A DNA stretch of 64,000 nt from Parapedobacter koreensis. GTDB lineage: Bacteria; Bacteroidota; Bacteroidia; Sphingobacteriales; Sphingobacteriaceae. Under the pieces are notes generated by a model that had not been told where the DNA came from, did no database searches, and saw only the letters and a list, made by a program, of their open reading frames with translations. Of the stretch, positions 35,959-44,617 are shown piece by piece (within the stretch, counting starts at the first letter, position 1; each line of letters starts with the position of its first letter). A program made the position numbers and the translations under genes. Location: assembly GCF_900109365.1 (NCBI RefSeq), contig NZ_FNZR01000002.1, forward strand, positions 620,001-684,000, written 5' to 3'.

Positions 35959-36534
35959 ATGGATAGCATGAAAAATTTGTTTAAAGGTGTAGTGGTGGTA
36001 GGGCTGCTGTTTTTATCAACCGGACTCGTAAGTGCTCAGCAGAAGATTGGCCATGTCAATTCAAATGACATCATCCAGTCGATGGCCGAATTCAAAACCG
36101 CGAATGCGGAATTTGAAACCCTTTCGAAAAGCAAGGAAGGCGAATTGCAGCAAATGGGCGCTGAATACCAAAAAAGGATAACTGCCGCACAAGACCTGCA
36201 ACGCAATCGCAGCGAAGCCAACAGGGACTCTATTGATGCCAAATTACAGACCCTTACTGTGGAAGTAAATGATATCGAAAGAAGGATCCAAGAATTCCAG
36301 CAAGTAGCCCAGCAAGAGCTGGAGCAAAAACGCGAAGAACTGTTCGCGCCCATCTTTCAAAAGGCAAACACAGCCGTTCAAGCGGTAGCGAAAGAAAAAG
36401 GCTATGCGTATGTGTTTGACATCGCAAATAGTGGCATTCCCTACTTCGCCGGTGGCGACGATTTGACTGCGGATGTCAAGACCAAGCTGGGAATTACGGC
36501 TACAACACCTGCAGCCACACCATCCAATCCATAA
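35959..36534 (+). CDS. OmpH/Skp family periplasmic chaperone (copy 2)
   Basis: 191-aa second Skp-like protein. Signal peptide in MDSMKNLFKGVVVVGLLFLSTGLVSAQQ; an ATG three codons later (35968) is equally possible. KIGHVNSNDIIQSMAEFKTANAEFE is followed by a coiled coil (about 50-135, IERRIQEFQQVAQQELEQKREELF) and EKGYAYVFDIANSGIPYFAGGDDLT. The C-terminus TTPAATPSNP is low-complexity. Tandem Skp genes after bamA are normal in Bacteroidota. A strong terminator follows. Confidence 0.9.
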   Translation: MDSMKNLFKGVVVVGLLFLSTGLVSAQQKIGHVNSNDIIQSMAEFKTANAEFETLSKSKEGELQQMGAEYQKRITAAQDLQRNRSEANRDSIDAKLQTLTVEVNDIERRIQEFQQVAQQELEQKREELFAPIFQKANTAVQAVAKEKGYAYVFDIANSGIPYFAGGDDLTADVKTKLGITATTPAATPSNP

Positions 36535-36561
36535 GAGGTATATCGAACACCTATATTAACT

Positions 36562-36592
36562 AAAGCGGAATGTACAACCATTCCGCTTTTTT
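36562..36592 (+). terminator. terminator after the ompH pair
   Basis: AAAGCGGAATG (36562-36572) pairs with CATTCCGCTTT (36579-36589), followed by TTT. It closes the envelope-assembly block. Confidence 0.9.
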
Positions 36593-36643
36593 ATTGTCCC
36601 TAACCCCTTAAATCTTAAAATCCATCTAAATAATTTATTATGC

Positions 36644-36673
36644 TTGCATAGCATTTTAAATTCCGTATTTTCG
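36644..36673 (+). promoter_or_regulatory. promoter of the Fe-S oxidoreductase pair
   Basis: TTG (36644-36646), 19-bp spacer, TATTTTCG (36666-36673), one mismatch to TAnnTTTG. The predicted start is about 30 nt before the ATG at 36711. Confidence 0.5.
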
Positions 36674-36710
36674 TAGTGGTTAGGTGGTATAGGCTATATA
36701 AACCCAATAT

Positions 36711-38009
36711 ATGATAGGCCAACTCATTTTCGGAACACTATTACTTGCTGCGGTGGCGCTGGCCATTTGCAACGCTCGTAAAATCTTCCAAAACATCCGG
36801 TTGGGACGGGATGAGCGGCGCTTTGATCACCCCTCAAAACGGTGGCGGGCTATGCTCTTGGTAGCTTTCGGCCAAAAGAAGATGTTTAAGCGCCCCTTCG
36901 CTGCGTTGCTCCACCTATTTGTCTATCTTGGATTTTGCATTATCAACATCGAGATGCTCGAAATCGTCATCGATGGCCTGTTCGGCACCCATCGCGTTTT
37001 TTCGGGCCTGGGGGCTTTTTATGCCTTGCTTATCGGTGCCTTTGAATGGCTCGCATTGGGGGTGTTGGCCGGATGCATCGTGTTTCTGATGCGACGCAAC
37101 ATCGCGCGAATAAGGCGCTTTTCCGGCACCGAGATGACTCCGTGGCCACGGACGGATGCCAATCTTATCCTCACTGCCGAAATCCTGCTGATGGCCGCTT
37201 TTCTGACCATGAATGCAGCCGACCATAACTTGCAATTACTGGGTGCACCGCACTATACGCAAGCAGGTGCGTTTCCGGTGAGTGGATGGTTGCTTCCGTT
37301 GTTACCGGATGATGTTTCATCGCTCATCGGCATCGAGCGCTTTTGCTGGTGGTTCCATATCATTGGGGTGCTGGTCTTTCTCAATTACCTCCCCTACTCC
37401 AAGCACCTGCACATCGTGCTTGCCTTTCCAAACACCTATTTTTCGAACCTGAATCCCAAAGGGCATTTTACCACTATGGAGAGCGTGGCCAATGAAGTAA
37501 AGGCGATGCTCGATCCAACGTACACGCCGATGGCCATAGCTGCCACACTTCGTTTTGGGGCAAAAGACATATCGGATCTCACGTGGAAAAACCTGCTGGA
37601 AGCCTATACCTGCACCGAATGCGGACGGTGCACGGCAGTATGCCCTGCCAACATGACGGGTAAGCTGCTATCCCCCCGGAAAATCATGATGGACACCCGC
37701 GATCGCATGGTGGAGGTAGGCAATAAGGTCCGCAAAAACAAGGAATTGACGGAAGATGGAAAATCCCTGTTAGACGATTACATCACCCGCGAGGAAATCT
37801 GGGCCTGCACCACCTGCAACGCCTGTGTGGAAGCCTGCCCCGTAAACATCAATCCACTGGAAATCATCATGGAGCTCAGGCGATATGCCGTGATGGAAGA
37901 ATCCCAGGCCCCCGCCAGCCTCCATGCGATGTTTAGCAATGTAGAGAATAATGGGGCTCCCTGGAAATATGCACAAGCAGATAGAGCAAATTGGGTGGAT
38001 GGTAATTAG
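36711..38009 (+). CDS. membrane Fe-S subunit, ETF:quinone oxidoreductase-like (N-terminal half)
   Basis: 432-aa inner-membrane protein. The N-terminal half has about five helices with NarI-like histidines (LLHLFVYLGFCI, NAADHNLQLLG, FCWWFHIIGV, YSKHLHIVLAFPNTYF) that could hold haem b and contact menaquinone. The C-terminal half carries two [4Fe-4S] motifs, YTCTECGRCTAVCPANMTG and WACTTCNACVEACPVNINP. It matches the first half of the EtfD/FadF-type Fe-S oxidoreductases that pass electrons from electron-transfer flavoprotein to menaquinone in fatty acid oxidation. The second half is a separate gene 3 bp downstream. HdrD-like redox roles are an alternative. Confidence 0.8.
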   Translation: MIGQLIFGTLLLAAVALAICNARKIFQNIRLGRDERRFDHPSKRWRAMLLVAFGQKKMFKRPFAALLHLFVYLGFCIINIEMLEIVIDGLFGTHRVFSGLGAFYALLIGAFEWLALGVLAGCIVFLMRRNIARIRRFSGTEMTPWPRTDANLILTAEILLMAAFLTMNAADHNLQLLGAPHYTQAGAFPVSGWLLPLLPDDVSSLIGIERFCWWFHIIGVLVFLNYLPYSKHLHIVLAFPNTYFSNLNPKGHFTTMESVANEVKAMLDPTYTPMAIAATLRFGAKDISDLTWKNLLEAYTCTECGRCTAVCPANMTGKLLSPRKIMMDTRDRMVEVGNKVRKNKELTEDGKSLLDDYITREEIWACTTCNACVEACPVNINPLEIIMELRRYAVMEESQAPASLHAMFSNVENNGAPWKYAQADRANWVDGN

Positions 38010-38012
38010 CAA

Positions 38013-38804
38013 ATGAACGAACTCAACATACCCACGATGGCCGAGCTGATGGCCAAAGGAGAAACCGCCGATATCTTATTTTGGGTAGGCTGTGCGGGCA
38101 GTTTTGACGAGCGTGCCCAGCGCATTACCCGTGATATCTGCAAAATCCTGCACCATGTGGGCATCAAATACGCCATCCTTGGCACGGAAGAAAACTGCAC
38201 GGGCGATCCCGCCAAGCGTGCGGGCAACGAATTTCTCTTCCAGATGCAAGCCTTGATGAATATCCAAATCCTCGATGGGTACGAAGTAAAAAAAATTATC
38301 ACTGCTTGTCCCCATTGTTTCAATACGCTCAAAAACGAATACCCCGATTTGGGTGGCCATTATGAAGTCATCCACCATACACAGCTTATCCAGCAGTTGA
38401 TTGACGAAGGCAAGCTTAAAGCCGAGGGCGGCGAATCCTTCAAGGGCCGACGCATCACCTACCATGATCCCTGCTACTTAGGCCGCGGCAATGAAGTCTA
38501 TGAAGCACCGCGCAAGGCCTTGGAAAGTCTTGACGCCCAACTGGTGGAAATGAAACGATGCCGCAGCAATGGCCTATGCTGTGGCGCCGGGGGTGCCCAA
38601 CTATTCAAGGAGCCCGAAAAGGGAAAGAAAGACATCAATACCGAACGCATCGAGGAAGCACTGGAAACCCAGCCGGAAATCATCGCCGCTGCCTGCCCAT
38701 TTTGCATGACCATGCTGCGTGACGGCATTAAAATCAAGGAAAAAGAACAGGACGTACAGGTACTGGATATCGCCGAAATCACGGCGAGGGCGAATGGGTT
38801 GTGA
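38013..38804 (+). CDS. CCG-domain Fe-S protein, partner of the preceding gene
   Basis: 263-aa cytosolic protein with two cysteine-rich CCG domains as in HdrB, GlpC, LutA and FadF/EtfD. Cysteine groups visible: FWVGCAGSFDER, LGTEENCTGDPAKRAGNE, ITACPHCFNTLKNEYP; then YHDPCYLGRGNEVYEAPR, SNGLCCGAGGAQLF and AACPFCMTMLRDG. Such domains bind [4Fe-4S] or noncubane clusters at the catalytic/electron-entry site. Lying 3 bp after the membrane subunit, it would form a two-protein version of the single-chain FadF/EtfD. The end overlaps the convergent small ORF by 26 bp. Confidence 0.85.
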   Translation: MNELNIPTMAELMAKGETADILFWVGCAGSFDERAQRITRDICKILHHVGIKYAILGTEENCTGDPAKRAGNEFLFQMQALMNIQILDGYEVKKIITACPHCFNTLKNEYPDLGGHYEVIHHTQLIQQLIDEGKLKAEGGESFKGRRITYHDPCYLGRGNEVYEAPRKALESLDAQLVEMKRCRSNGLCCGAGGAQLFKEPEKGKKDINTERIEEALETQPEIIAAACPFCMTMLRDGIKIKEKEQDVQVLDIAEITARANGL

Positions 38805-39066
38805 CGAAAGAACACCCCTCAATCAGAAAATATTCGCGATCTATTATTGCCGATGGATTAATTTTCCAAAATAGTGAAACTTGGTTTTTGCTTTCAACCG
38901 TTCTTTTCTTTAGCAAGATTTTTTTCTCCGTGCGATTCCTAAAGTACTTATTATCCAGATAAACATTCAGCGCCACGATGCCTATGTTGGCCATCGCCAA
39001 TGCAATCAGCAGCAAACAGTATTCGTCTAAAATTTCCATTTCAAAAGACGTAAATATCGATTTCAT
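38779..39066 (-). CDS. small single-helix membrane protein, hypothetical
   Basis: 95-aa candidate gene. One transmembrane helix (about 14-38, CLLLIALAMANIGIVALNVYL) is followed by a basic segment (RTEKKILLKKRTVESKNQ). It starts at an ATG 24 bp downstream of the TonB-receptor stop on the same strand and ends inside the 3' end of the convergent CCG gene. No family was recognised; the tail encoded within the overlap may be fortuitous. Confidence 0.5.
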   Translation of the reverse strand: MKSIFTSFEMEILDEYCLLLIALAMANIGIVALNVYLDNKYFRNRTEKKILLKKRTVESKNQVSLFWKINPSAIIDREYFLIEGCSFVTTHSPSP

Positions 39067-39090
39067 TTATTTGTTAATGATTAATAGAAG

Positions 39091-41463
39091 TTACCGATAC
39101 CATCTATACGTAATCCCTGCAATAAATAACCGGCCGGGCTGACCGGGCATGAGCATGTGTTTAAAGTCCAAAAGATTGTCTACTGTCAGCCGGATGCTTA
39201 ATCGCTGTTGCATCCATTTCTTTTCCATAGACATGTTGAGCAACGTATGCTCCGGCACAAACGTATCAAAACGGTCGATAAACTGGTTGCCATTATAATC
39301 GGCAAATGGATACTTCCCCCTGTAATTGATCCGTACGGACATACTGGCATCCCATGGGCGATACGTATAGAAAACCCGGGCATTGAGCATGTGGCGCGAG
39401 CGGTTTTCAATACCCCAATAGTCCGAGGCCTTAGGGCTGAACGATTCTCCGGTAATCGGGTTGTGGATGTTTTGATTGTAAGGCCAATGGCCTGTGCGTA
39501 TACTATCCACTACACTCAAATCACGGGAGATCAAATATTGATAGCCTACACTGATGTCGAGGCCTTCCACTGGGGTAAGATTGATCGTCGCTTCGGCACC
39601 CTTATTTGTCGCGCGGGATAGGTTCTGATACGAATAGATCTGACCCACAGCCGTACCGGTAGCCACCAGCACCGCATTGATTTGGTTGCGGAGCTGATGA
39701 TAGAACACTCCGCCCTCCACTTTCACCCATGAAGATGGATTCCATACCAGTCCCGCATTCCAGGAAGTATTGCGCTCCGCCTGTAAATTTTGATTCAGTT
39801 GATCCACGATATATTGGCGAAGTTCGCTGATCTGCCCATTGTCCTGCAACTGCTGCAACGTCTTGCCCAGCAGGTCATTGCCGATGACCAGGTAGTTGGC
39901 TGCCGGGTTATAAAATACCAGGTACCGCATCCGGAAATCCGGTGCCTTGAAACCCGTACCTACCCCCGCTTTCAGCAACAACCGACGGTCGATTTGATAT
40001 TGCACTCCCAAACTTGGATTCAGCCTGCCCCCATAATACTGCGTGTAATCGTATCGGAGTCCCCCCAATGCCGAAAACCGCTTGGACACCTGCCAATCGC
40101 CCTGCACATAGCCAAAGGTCGTTGCCATATGGCGAATGTCGCCCAGTGCCTGTTCATCCAGCTTTTCCAGGCTTCCACCCAACCCGCCCGTGAGGCCTAT
40201 GCCTGCATCTGGGATACTGAGTGCAAATTGCTGTTCGAAACGGTGGAGCGACTGACCAAACACCTCACTGCTGGCTACCGATTGCTGCTGTTCCCACAAC
40301 ACGCTCATGTCTGATGTATAACGTGTGAAATAGTAACGGCTCATGCTGCGCAGGCCGGAACGGAAGGTATGGTCAAATGAGGCAGACAAATTCAGGTCTT
40401 GCTCATCCTGGCTATCACCGGATACCCAACCATCCCCCCAGTCTTTGGGCATGTAGGACTTGCGCAGCCCATAGCGGACGCTGGTCCCTATCGTGCTGTT
40501 CTTGGTGAGCCGATAGCGGACACGGCCCTGTATACCGTAGTTGTCATATGGCGCACTGGTCGCGCCAGACGACAGGTAGGGATTCGTATTGAATCCATCC
40601 GTTCGGTAATAATTGGCGCTCACCGTCGCTGAGCCGCGTTGGTGGTGAAAGGGAGCTTCGCCGTCTACGGTCGCGTCTACGATATTCAGGCTGCCGTAGC
40701 TCACAGATGTTGAGGCTTGTGGTTGCACCGCCCCGTAACGTGTGATGATGTTGATAGCACCGCCGAGTGCTTCACTGCCGAACAAGCAGGAGGAAGCCCC
40801 TTTGACAATCTCGATGCGCTCGATGTTGCTCACGCTGATGCGGGATAGGTCGAAGTTACCGCTATTGCGGCCTACCATGGGCTGCCCGTCGATCAGTACC
40901 ATCACGTATTCGCTGCTAAACCCCTGTAGCTGCACCCCCACTGAGCGGCTGCCGCCGCTGATGTTGTTGACGATGGCCACGCCGGTCTGCTCTTTGAGCA
41001 CCTCGTCCAGTCGACGACTCCCCATCAGCTCGATTTGCCGCCGTGTGATGATCTGCATGGGCATGGCTGCCCGATCGAGTCGAATTAAGTTGTCCGGCGT
41101 CGGGGCAAGCGAGCGATCACCCGTCACGTTTACTTCGCCGATAGTCTGATCACCTGCAAGCAGGGTGACAGCTATGGCTTTATTCTCGTCCTGCCCCACC
41201 ATCACCGAATCCACGAACGTGCGAAAACCCGTGTGTGTCACCTGCAAGAGGTAGATTCCCGGGTAAAGTCCTTCGACACGGAACTCACCAACCGAATCGG
41301 TCTGTATGAGGTGGCGGTCGGGCTCAAGGAGTACCGTAGCACCTAAAACCGGCCGCCCCTTACTATCGGCGACGCGGCCGTCAAGCGTTCCAGCCACTTG
41401 CGCCTCGCCGTGAAAGGCCAAACCAATAAGAATAATAGACAAACACTCCCTGATCCCAGCCAT
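39091..41463 (-). CDS. TonB-dependent haem/iron receptor, HmuR-like (copy 2)
   Basis: Outer-membrane receptor of 790 aa. Signal peptide MAGIRECLSIILIGLAFHGEAQ; carboxypeptidase regulatory-like domain (about 23-110, GTLDGRVADSKGRPVLGATVLL); plug with ITRRQIELMGSRRLDEVLKEQTGVAIV, GFSSEYVMVLIDGQPMVGR and NIERIEIVKGASSCLFGSEALGGAINIIT; then a 22-strand-type barrel. GFKAPDFRMRYLVFYNPAANY resembles the FRAP/NPNL loop region of haem receptors such as HmuR. The plug is nearly identical to that of the gene 4 bp upstream, showing tandem duplication. The ligand is most likely haem, given HmuY-like lipoproteins, haem oxygenase and HmuTUV nearby. Confidence 0.87.
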   Translation of the reverse strand: MAGIRECLSIILIGLAFHGEAQVAGTLDGRVADSKGRPVLGATVLLEPDRHLIQTDSVGEFRVEGLYPGIYLLQVTHTGFRTFVDSVMVGQDENKAIAVTLLAGDQTIGEVNVTGDRSLAPTPDNLIRLDRAAMPMQIITRRQIELMGSRRLDEVLKEQTGVAIVNNISGGSRSVGVQLQGFSSEYVMVLIDGQPMVGRNSGNFDLSRISVSNIERIEIVKGASSCLFGSEALGGAINIITRYGAVQPQASTSVSYGSLNIVDATVDGEAPFHHQRGSATVSANYYRTDGFNTNPYLSSGATSAPYDNYGIQGRVRYRLTKNSTIGTSVRYGLRKSYMPKDWGDGWVSGDSQDEQDLNLSASFDHTFRSGLRSMSRYYFTRYTSDMSVLWEQQQSVASSEVFGQSLHRFEQQFALSIPDAGIGLTGGLGGSLEKLDEQALGDIRHMATTFGYVQGDWQVSKRFSALGGLRYDYTQYYGGRLNPSLGVQYQIDRRLLLKAGVGTGFKAPDFRMRYLVFYNPAANYLVIGNDLLGKTLQQLQDNGQISELRQYIVDQLNQNLQAERNTSWNAGLVWNPSSWVKVEGGVFYHQLRNQINAVLVATGTAVGQIYSYQNLSRATNKGAEATINLTPVEGLDISVGYQYLISRDLSVVDSIRTGHWPYNQNIHNPITGESFSPKASDYWGIENRSRHMLNARVFYTYRPWDASMSVRINYRGKYPFADYNGNQFIDRFDTFVPEHTLLNMSMEKKWMQQRLSIRLTVDNLLDFKHMLMPGQPGRLFIAGITYRWYR

Positions 41464-41467
41464 GCCC

Positions 41468-43834
41468 TTACTTTCGGTACAGTTGATAAGACAGCCCTAC
41501 AAAATAAACACGCCCCGGCTGAGAAGGCACCTTCTGATCCACGAAATCAAGCATATTCTCCGAGGTGAGACGAAGCGACATGCGCTGTGCCGGAAACCGC
41601 TTTTCCAGCCCGGCATTCAGGAGGTAATGCCCGCGGACGAATGTATCAAAACGATCCATATAACCGTTGTTGTTCAGATCGCTAAACGGGTAGCGGCCAC
41701 GGTAGTTCACGCGCACATTAGCGCTCAACTGCAAAGGCTGGTACGTATAAAATACGCGGGCATTAAACATATGCACCGAGCGGTTTTCAATACCCCAGTA
41801 ATCGGACGTCGAAGGCGTGTAATTCACAAAACCCGTGCTGGGATCAAACAGTGGACTGTAATATTTCCCACCCTCCCGGATTTCGTCGCCAACCGTCCGG
41901 TCTTTGGCTACCAAGTACTGGTAGCCCCCGCTGACCTGAAGGTCCGGTATGGGCTTGTAACTCAATGATAATTCCGCACCCTGAAAATAGGCCTTAGCAT
42001 GGTTGCGGTAGGAATAGATCAATCCTCCCTGCACATCCCGACCGATCAGTACGGAATTGATCTGGTTGGTGATATCGTGGTGAAACACGCTGCCTTCGGC
42101 CCGTATGTTCCTGTCTGGAGACTCCCAGATCAAGCTCACGTTGTACGATTTGCTCATTTCGGCATTCAGTGCAAGCCCCTTGATCTCATCGTAAACAGGC
42201 TCCAGTTCATACTGGCTCACCTGCCCGCTTTCGCGCATCGCGTTGATCACATCGCGCATGGCATACGAACCGACCACCATGTTGTTATACGCCGGGTTGT
42301 AGAATACTTGGTAAAGTTTGCGCATGTCCGGGGCCTTGAAGGCCGTACCATAAGCCGCTTTCAGCCGCAGCGTAGGAAGCAACTGGTACTGCAACGCCGC
42401 GCTGGGATCCAGCCGCCAGCCATAGTCGACGATGTGGTCGTAGCGCAGGCCCACCGTAAACTCCAATTTGGATGTGATATTCCAGTTGGCCTGCGAGTAG
42501 GCAAAGAGCGACTTGATTTCGCTGATGTCGTTGAGGATGTTCTGGTCGATGCCTTCGATGCTGCCGCCAACACCGGTAATCACATCCAGCTTTTCAGGGA
42601 TGCTGTAGGAAACCTGTTGCTCCAACCGGTTGAACAACTGGCCGAAGGTGGTCTGGCTGATGCTATCGCCCTGCGACAGGGCCACATTCATGTCGGCGTG
42701 GTATCGCGTAAAGTAATAGCGCGTCATGCTGCGCCAATGTTGATTGAAGCGATGGTCGAAGTTGGCCGACAGGTTCACGTCCTGCTCGTCGAGCACATCT
42801 TCCGTGCGATAGTTTGCCCCGGCGAAATCTTTGCTCATGAAGCTGCGCCGCAAGCCATAGCGTCCGCTCACGGATAATCGATTGGCCTCGTTGAACTGGT
42901 AACGGAACCGTCCCTGTGCCCCATAATTGTCGTATGGCGGCGCCGTGGTACCCACGATGGTACCCTGGTTGGTGTTGAAGCCGCCCGTGTGGTAATAATT
43001 GGCGTTGAGTGCCACACTGCCCTTTTGCCGCAACACCGGTGCTTCCCCATCGAGCGACACATCGACCGTCTCGTTGCTGCCGTAGTTGACCGACGCGAGT
43101 GCCTGCGGTTGCGACACCACCTGCCGCGTGATCACATTGATCGTACCACCCAGCGCATCGCCTCCATAGATATTCGCCGCGGATCCCTTGGTGATTTCCA
43201 CGCGCTCGATGTTGCTCACACTGATGCGCGAGAGGTCGAAGTTGCCGCCATTGCGCCCTACCATGGGTTGCCCGTCGATGAGTACCATTACGTATTCGCT
43301 GCCAAAACCCTGCATCTGCACCCCTACCGATCGAGAGCCGCTGGCGATGTCGTTTACGATGGCCACACCCGTCTGCTCCTTCATCACCTCGTCGAGGCGG
43401 CGGCTGCCCATCAATTCGATGGTGCGGCGGTCAATCACCGTCACTGGCATGATGGTGTTTTCCAGTTTCACCAACGTCTCGGTATTGGCATTGATGCGCC
43501 TGCCGGTCACATCTACCTGATCGAGCGACTGCTCATCAATGGTCAGGCGGAAATTCAGTTCAGTGATGTCCCGCGTTAGGGAAACCTGCTCCTCATGCTT
43601 GCGGTAGCCCACGGCATAAACGCTCACCGTGACCGTACCGCGTGCCAAGCCCACCAAGCTAAATCGTCCGGCCTCATCCGTGACGGCCACCGGCCCATCT
43701 GGCAAGATGCACACTTCAGCACCTGCGATGGCACTGTCTGCTTGGTTGGTAACAGTACCTGTCAGTGTGCTGCTTTGGCCGTATACCTGAAATAGGCATG
43801 CCGTCAATAAAAGCAGTAAAAAATATTTGTTCAT
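41468..43834 (-). CDS. TonB-dependent haem/iron receptor, HmuR-like (copy 1)
   Basis: Outer-membrane receptor of 788 aa, paralogue of the following gene. Starting at the ATG at 43834 gives the signal peptide MNKYFLLLLLTACLFQVYGQ; an in-frame ATG at 43861 would put nine polar residues in front of it and is less likely. Domains: carboxypeptidase-regulatory-like fold (LTGTVTNQADSAIAGAEVCIL), plug (IDRRTIELMGSRRLDEVMKEQTGVAIV; GFGSEYVMVLIDGQPMVGR), barrel with AFKAPDMRKLYQVFYNPAYNN, the haem-receptor-like FxAP...NP segment, and C-terminal YFVGLSYQLYRK. The toxin gene ends 73 bp upstream; no clear promoter lies in that gap, so transcription may come from the lipoprotein/TA side. Confidence 0.87.
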   Translation of the reverse strand: MNKYFLLLLLTACLFQVYGQSSTLTGTVTNQADSAIAGAEVCILPDGPVAVTDEAGRFSLVGLARGTVTVSVYAVGYRKHEEQVSLTRDITELNFRLTIDEQSLDQVDVTGRRINANTETLVKLENTIMPVTVIDRRTIELMGSRRLDEVMKEQTGVAIVNDIASGSRSVGVQMQGFGSEYVMVLIDGQPMVGRNGGNFDLSRISVSNIERVEITKGSAANIYGGDALGGTINVITRQVVSQPQALASVNYGSNETVDVSLDGEAPVLRQKGSVALNANYYHTGGFNTNQGTIVGTTAPPYDNYGAQGRFRYQFNEANRLSVSGRYGLRRSFMSKDFAGANYRTEDVLDEQDVNLSANFDHRFNQHWRSMTRYYFTRYHADMNVALSQGDSISQTTFGQLFNRLEQQVSYSIPEKLDVITGVGGSIEGIDQNILNDISEIKSLFAYSQANWNITSKLEFTVGLRYDHIVDYGWRLDPSAALQYQLLPTLRLKAAYGTAFKAPDMRKLYQVFYNPAYNNMVVGSYAMRDVINAMRESGQVSQYELEPVYDEIKGLALNAEMSKSYNVSLIWESPDRNIRAEGSVFHHDITNQINSVLIGRDVQGGLIYSYRNHAKAYFQGAELSLSYKPIPDLQVSGGYQYLVAKDRTVGDEIREGGKYYSPLFDPSTGFVNYTPSTSDYWGIENRSVHMFNARVFYTYQPLQLSANVRVNYRGRYPFSDLNNNGYMDRFDTFVRGHYLLNAGLEKRFPAQRMSLRLTSENMLDFVDQKVPSQPGRVYFVGLSYQLYRK

Positions 43835-43906
43835 TGTTGTATCCAAACTTTTGTCACTCATTTTTAAGCAGACATATTGGATACAGGGGATTTAGTTTCT
43901 CAACTT

Positions 43907-44185
43907 TTATTTGTTTCCGTAATGACCCCAGAATGAAAGGATCAATACAATTACTTTGTCTTCTTGAATTCTATAGACTAATCGGTGTTTGTCAGAAATT
44001 CGCCTTGACCAAGTCGGAAAATCGTAATGTTTCAATTGTTCAGGTTTTCCGGTACCAAAGGTCGGGTGGTCACGGAGTTCATTTAATAATTTATCGATTT
44101 TCAAGAGTATTTTTTTGTCGCCCGATTTTTTATGCTTTTCAATGTCTGATTCAGCATCCGGAGTCAGTTCAATCGAATAACTCAT
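43907..44185 (-). CDS. Txe/YoeB family toxin
   Basis: 92-aa RelE-superfamily mRNA interferase. LTPDAESDIEKHKKSGDKKILLKIDKLLNELRDHPTFGTGKPEQLKHYDFPTWSRRISDKHRLVYRI and the C-terminal GHYGNK fit Txe/YoeB: catalytic Glu (in KPEQLK), Arg (RLVY) and the His-Tyr pair are all present. It overlaps the antitoxin gene by 4 bp. It sits between the surface lipoprotein operon and the two TonB receptors on the same strand, an unusual place for a TA module. Confidence 0.9.
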   Translation of the reverse strand: MSYSIELTPDAESDIEKHKKSGDKKILLKIDKLLNELRDHPTFGTGKPEQLKHYDFPTWSRRISDKHRLVYRIQEDKVIVLILSFWGHYGNK

Positions 44186-44406
44186 AATCCCAAAAACTCC
44201 CGCTGTTGGTCTTTTGGAAGCGATCTGGTTTTTCCCTGTTCAGCCTGAGCAATGGAATTATCTATTTTGGCAAGAAAATCTTTTTCACTCAATAAGGTTT
44301 CGTCTTCATATTGCCCTATTTCAAAACGAATCTCCAACTCTTTCAATAAAGATTTGAGCAAAGATTTTTGACGTTCATTTTTAGGATAAATCGTTATACT
44401 TTCCAT
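44182..44406 (-). CDS. antitoxin of the YoeB-type module (DUF2683-like)
   Basis: 74-aa partner of the toxin. It begins with a short strand and helix (MESITIYPKNERQKSLLKSLLKELEIRFEI), then an acidic flexible stretch (QYEDETLLSEKDFLAKIDNSIAQAEQGKTRSLP) that would wrap the toxin. This is the DUF2683-like antitoxin layout common in Bacteroidota, not a YefM fold. Antitoxin first, 4-bp overlap with the toxin, supports coupled expression and autoregulation. Confidence 0.82.
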   Translation of the reverse strand: MESITIYPKNERQKSLLKSLLKELEIRFEIGQYEDETLLSEKDFLAKIDNSIAQAEQGKTRSLPKDQQREFLGL

Positions 44407-44437
44407 AGCGCTTTGTTTTTAAAAATAAAAACATGTA

Positions 44438-44455
44438 CAAAAATACACAAAAATA
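44438..44455 (-). promoter_or_regulatory. toxin-antitoxin promoter with doubled -7 box
   Basis: Two identical TATTTTTG boxes (minus strand, 44445-44438 and 44455-44448), spaced exactly 10 bp, lie 32-50 bp upstream of the antitoxin ATG. One is the probable -7 element; the pair may also serve as an autoregulatory operator. Confidence 0.5.
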
Positions 44456-44528
44456 TTTTATAGCCGGAATACTTCAATTGTCCCTGTTTCCAATATGTCA
44501 AAGAACAAATCGCGCGCGTAGTTTATTG

Positions 44529-44615
44529 AACGCAGATAATGCGGATCAAACGGATAGCCGCTGATTCTTTCTTTTCCCTTCTTTCCGACTTCCGGTCTTC
44601 CCGACTCTCAACTCA
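44529..44615. repeat. degenerate intergenic repeats
   Basis: Two repeat styles lie side by side: AACGCAGATAATGCGGATCAAACGGATAGCCGCTGATT-like wording (44529-44566), related to 30883, and CCGACTTCCGGTCTTCCCGACTC (44587-44610), related to the DNA encoding the CcoS tail at 2934-2985. They separate the lipoprotein operon from the TA module. Confidence 0.5.
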
Positions 44616-44617
44616 CC

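Noticed and set aside
41999-42877. Long antisense open frame over the TonB receptor
   Set aside because: It is opposite to clearly conserved receptor sequence, has no recognisable domain and looks like a codon-bias shadow.
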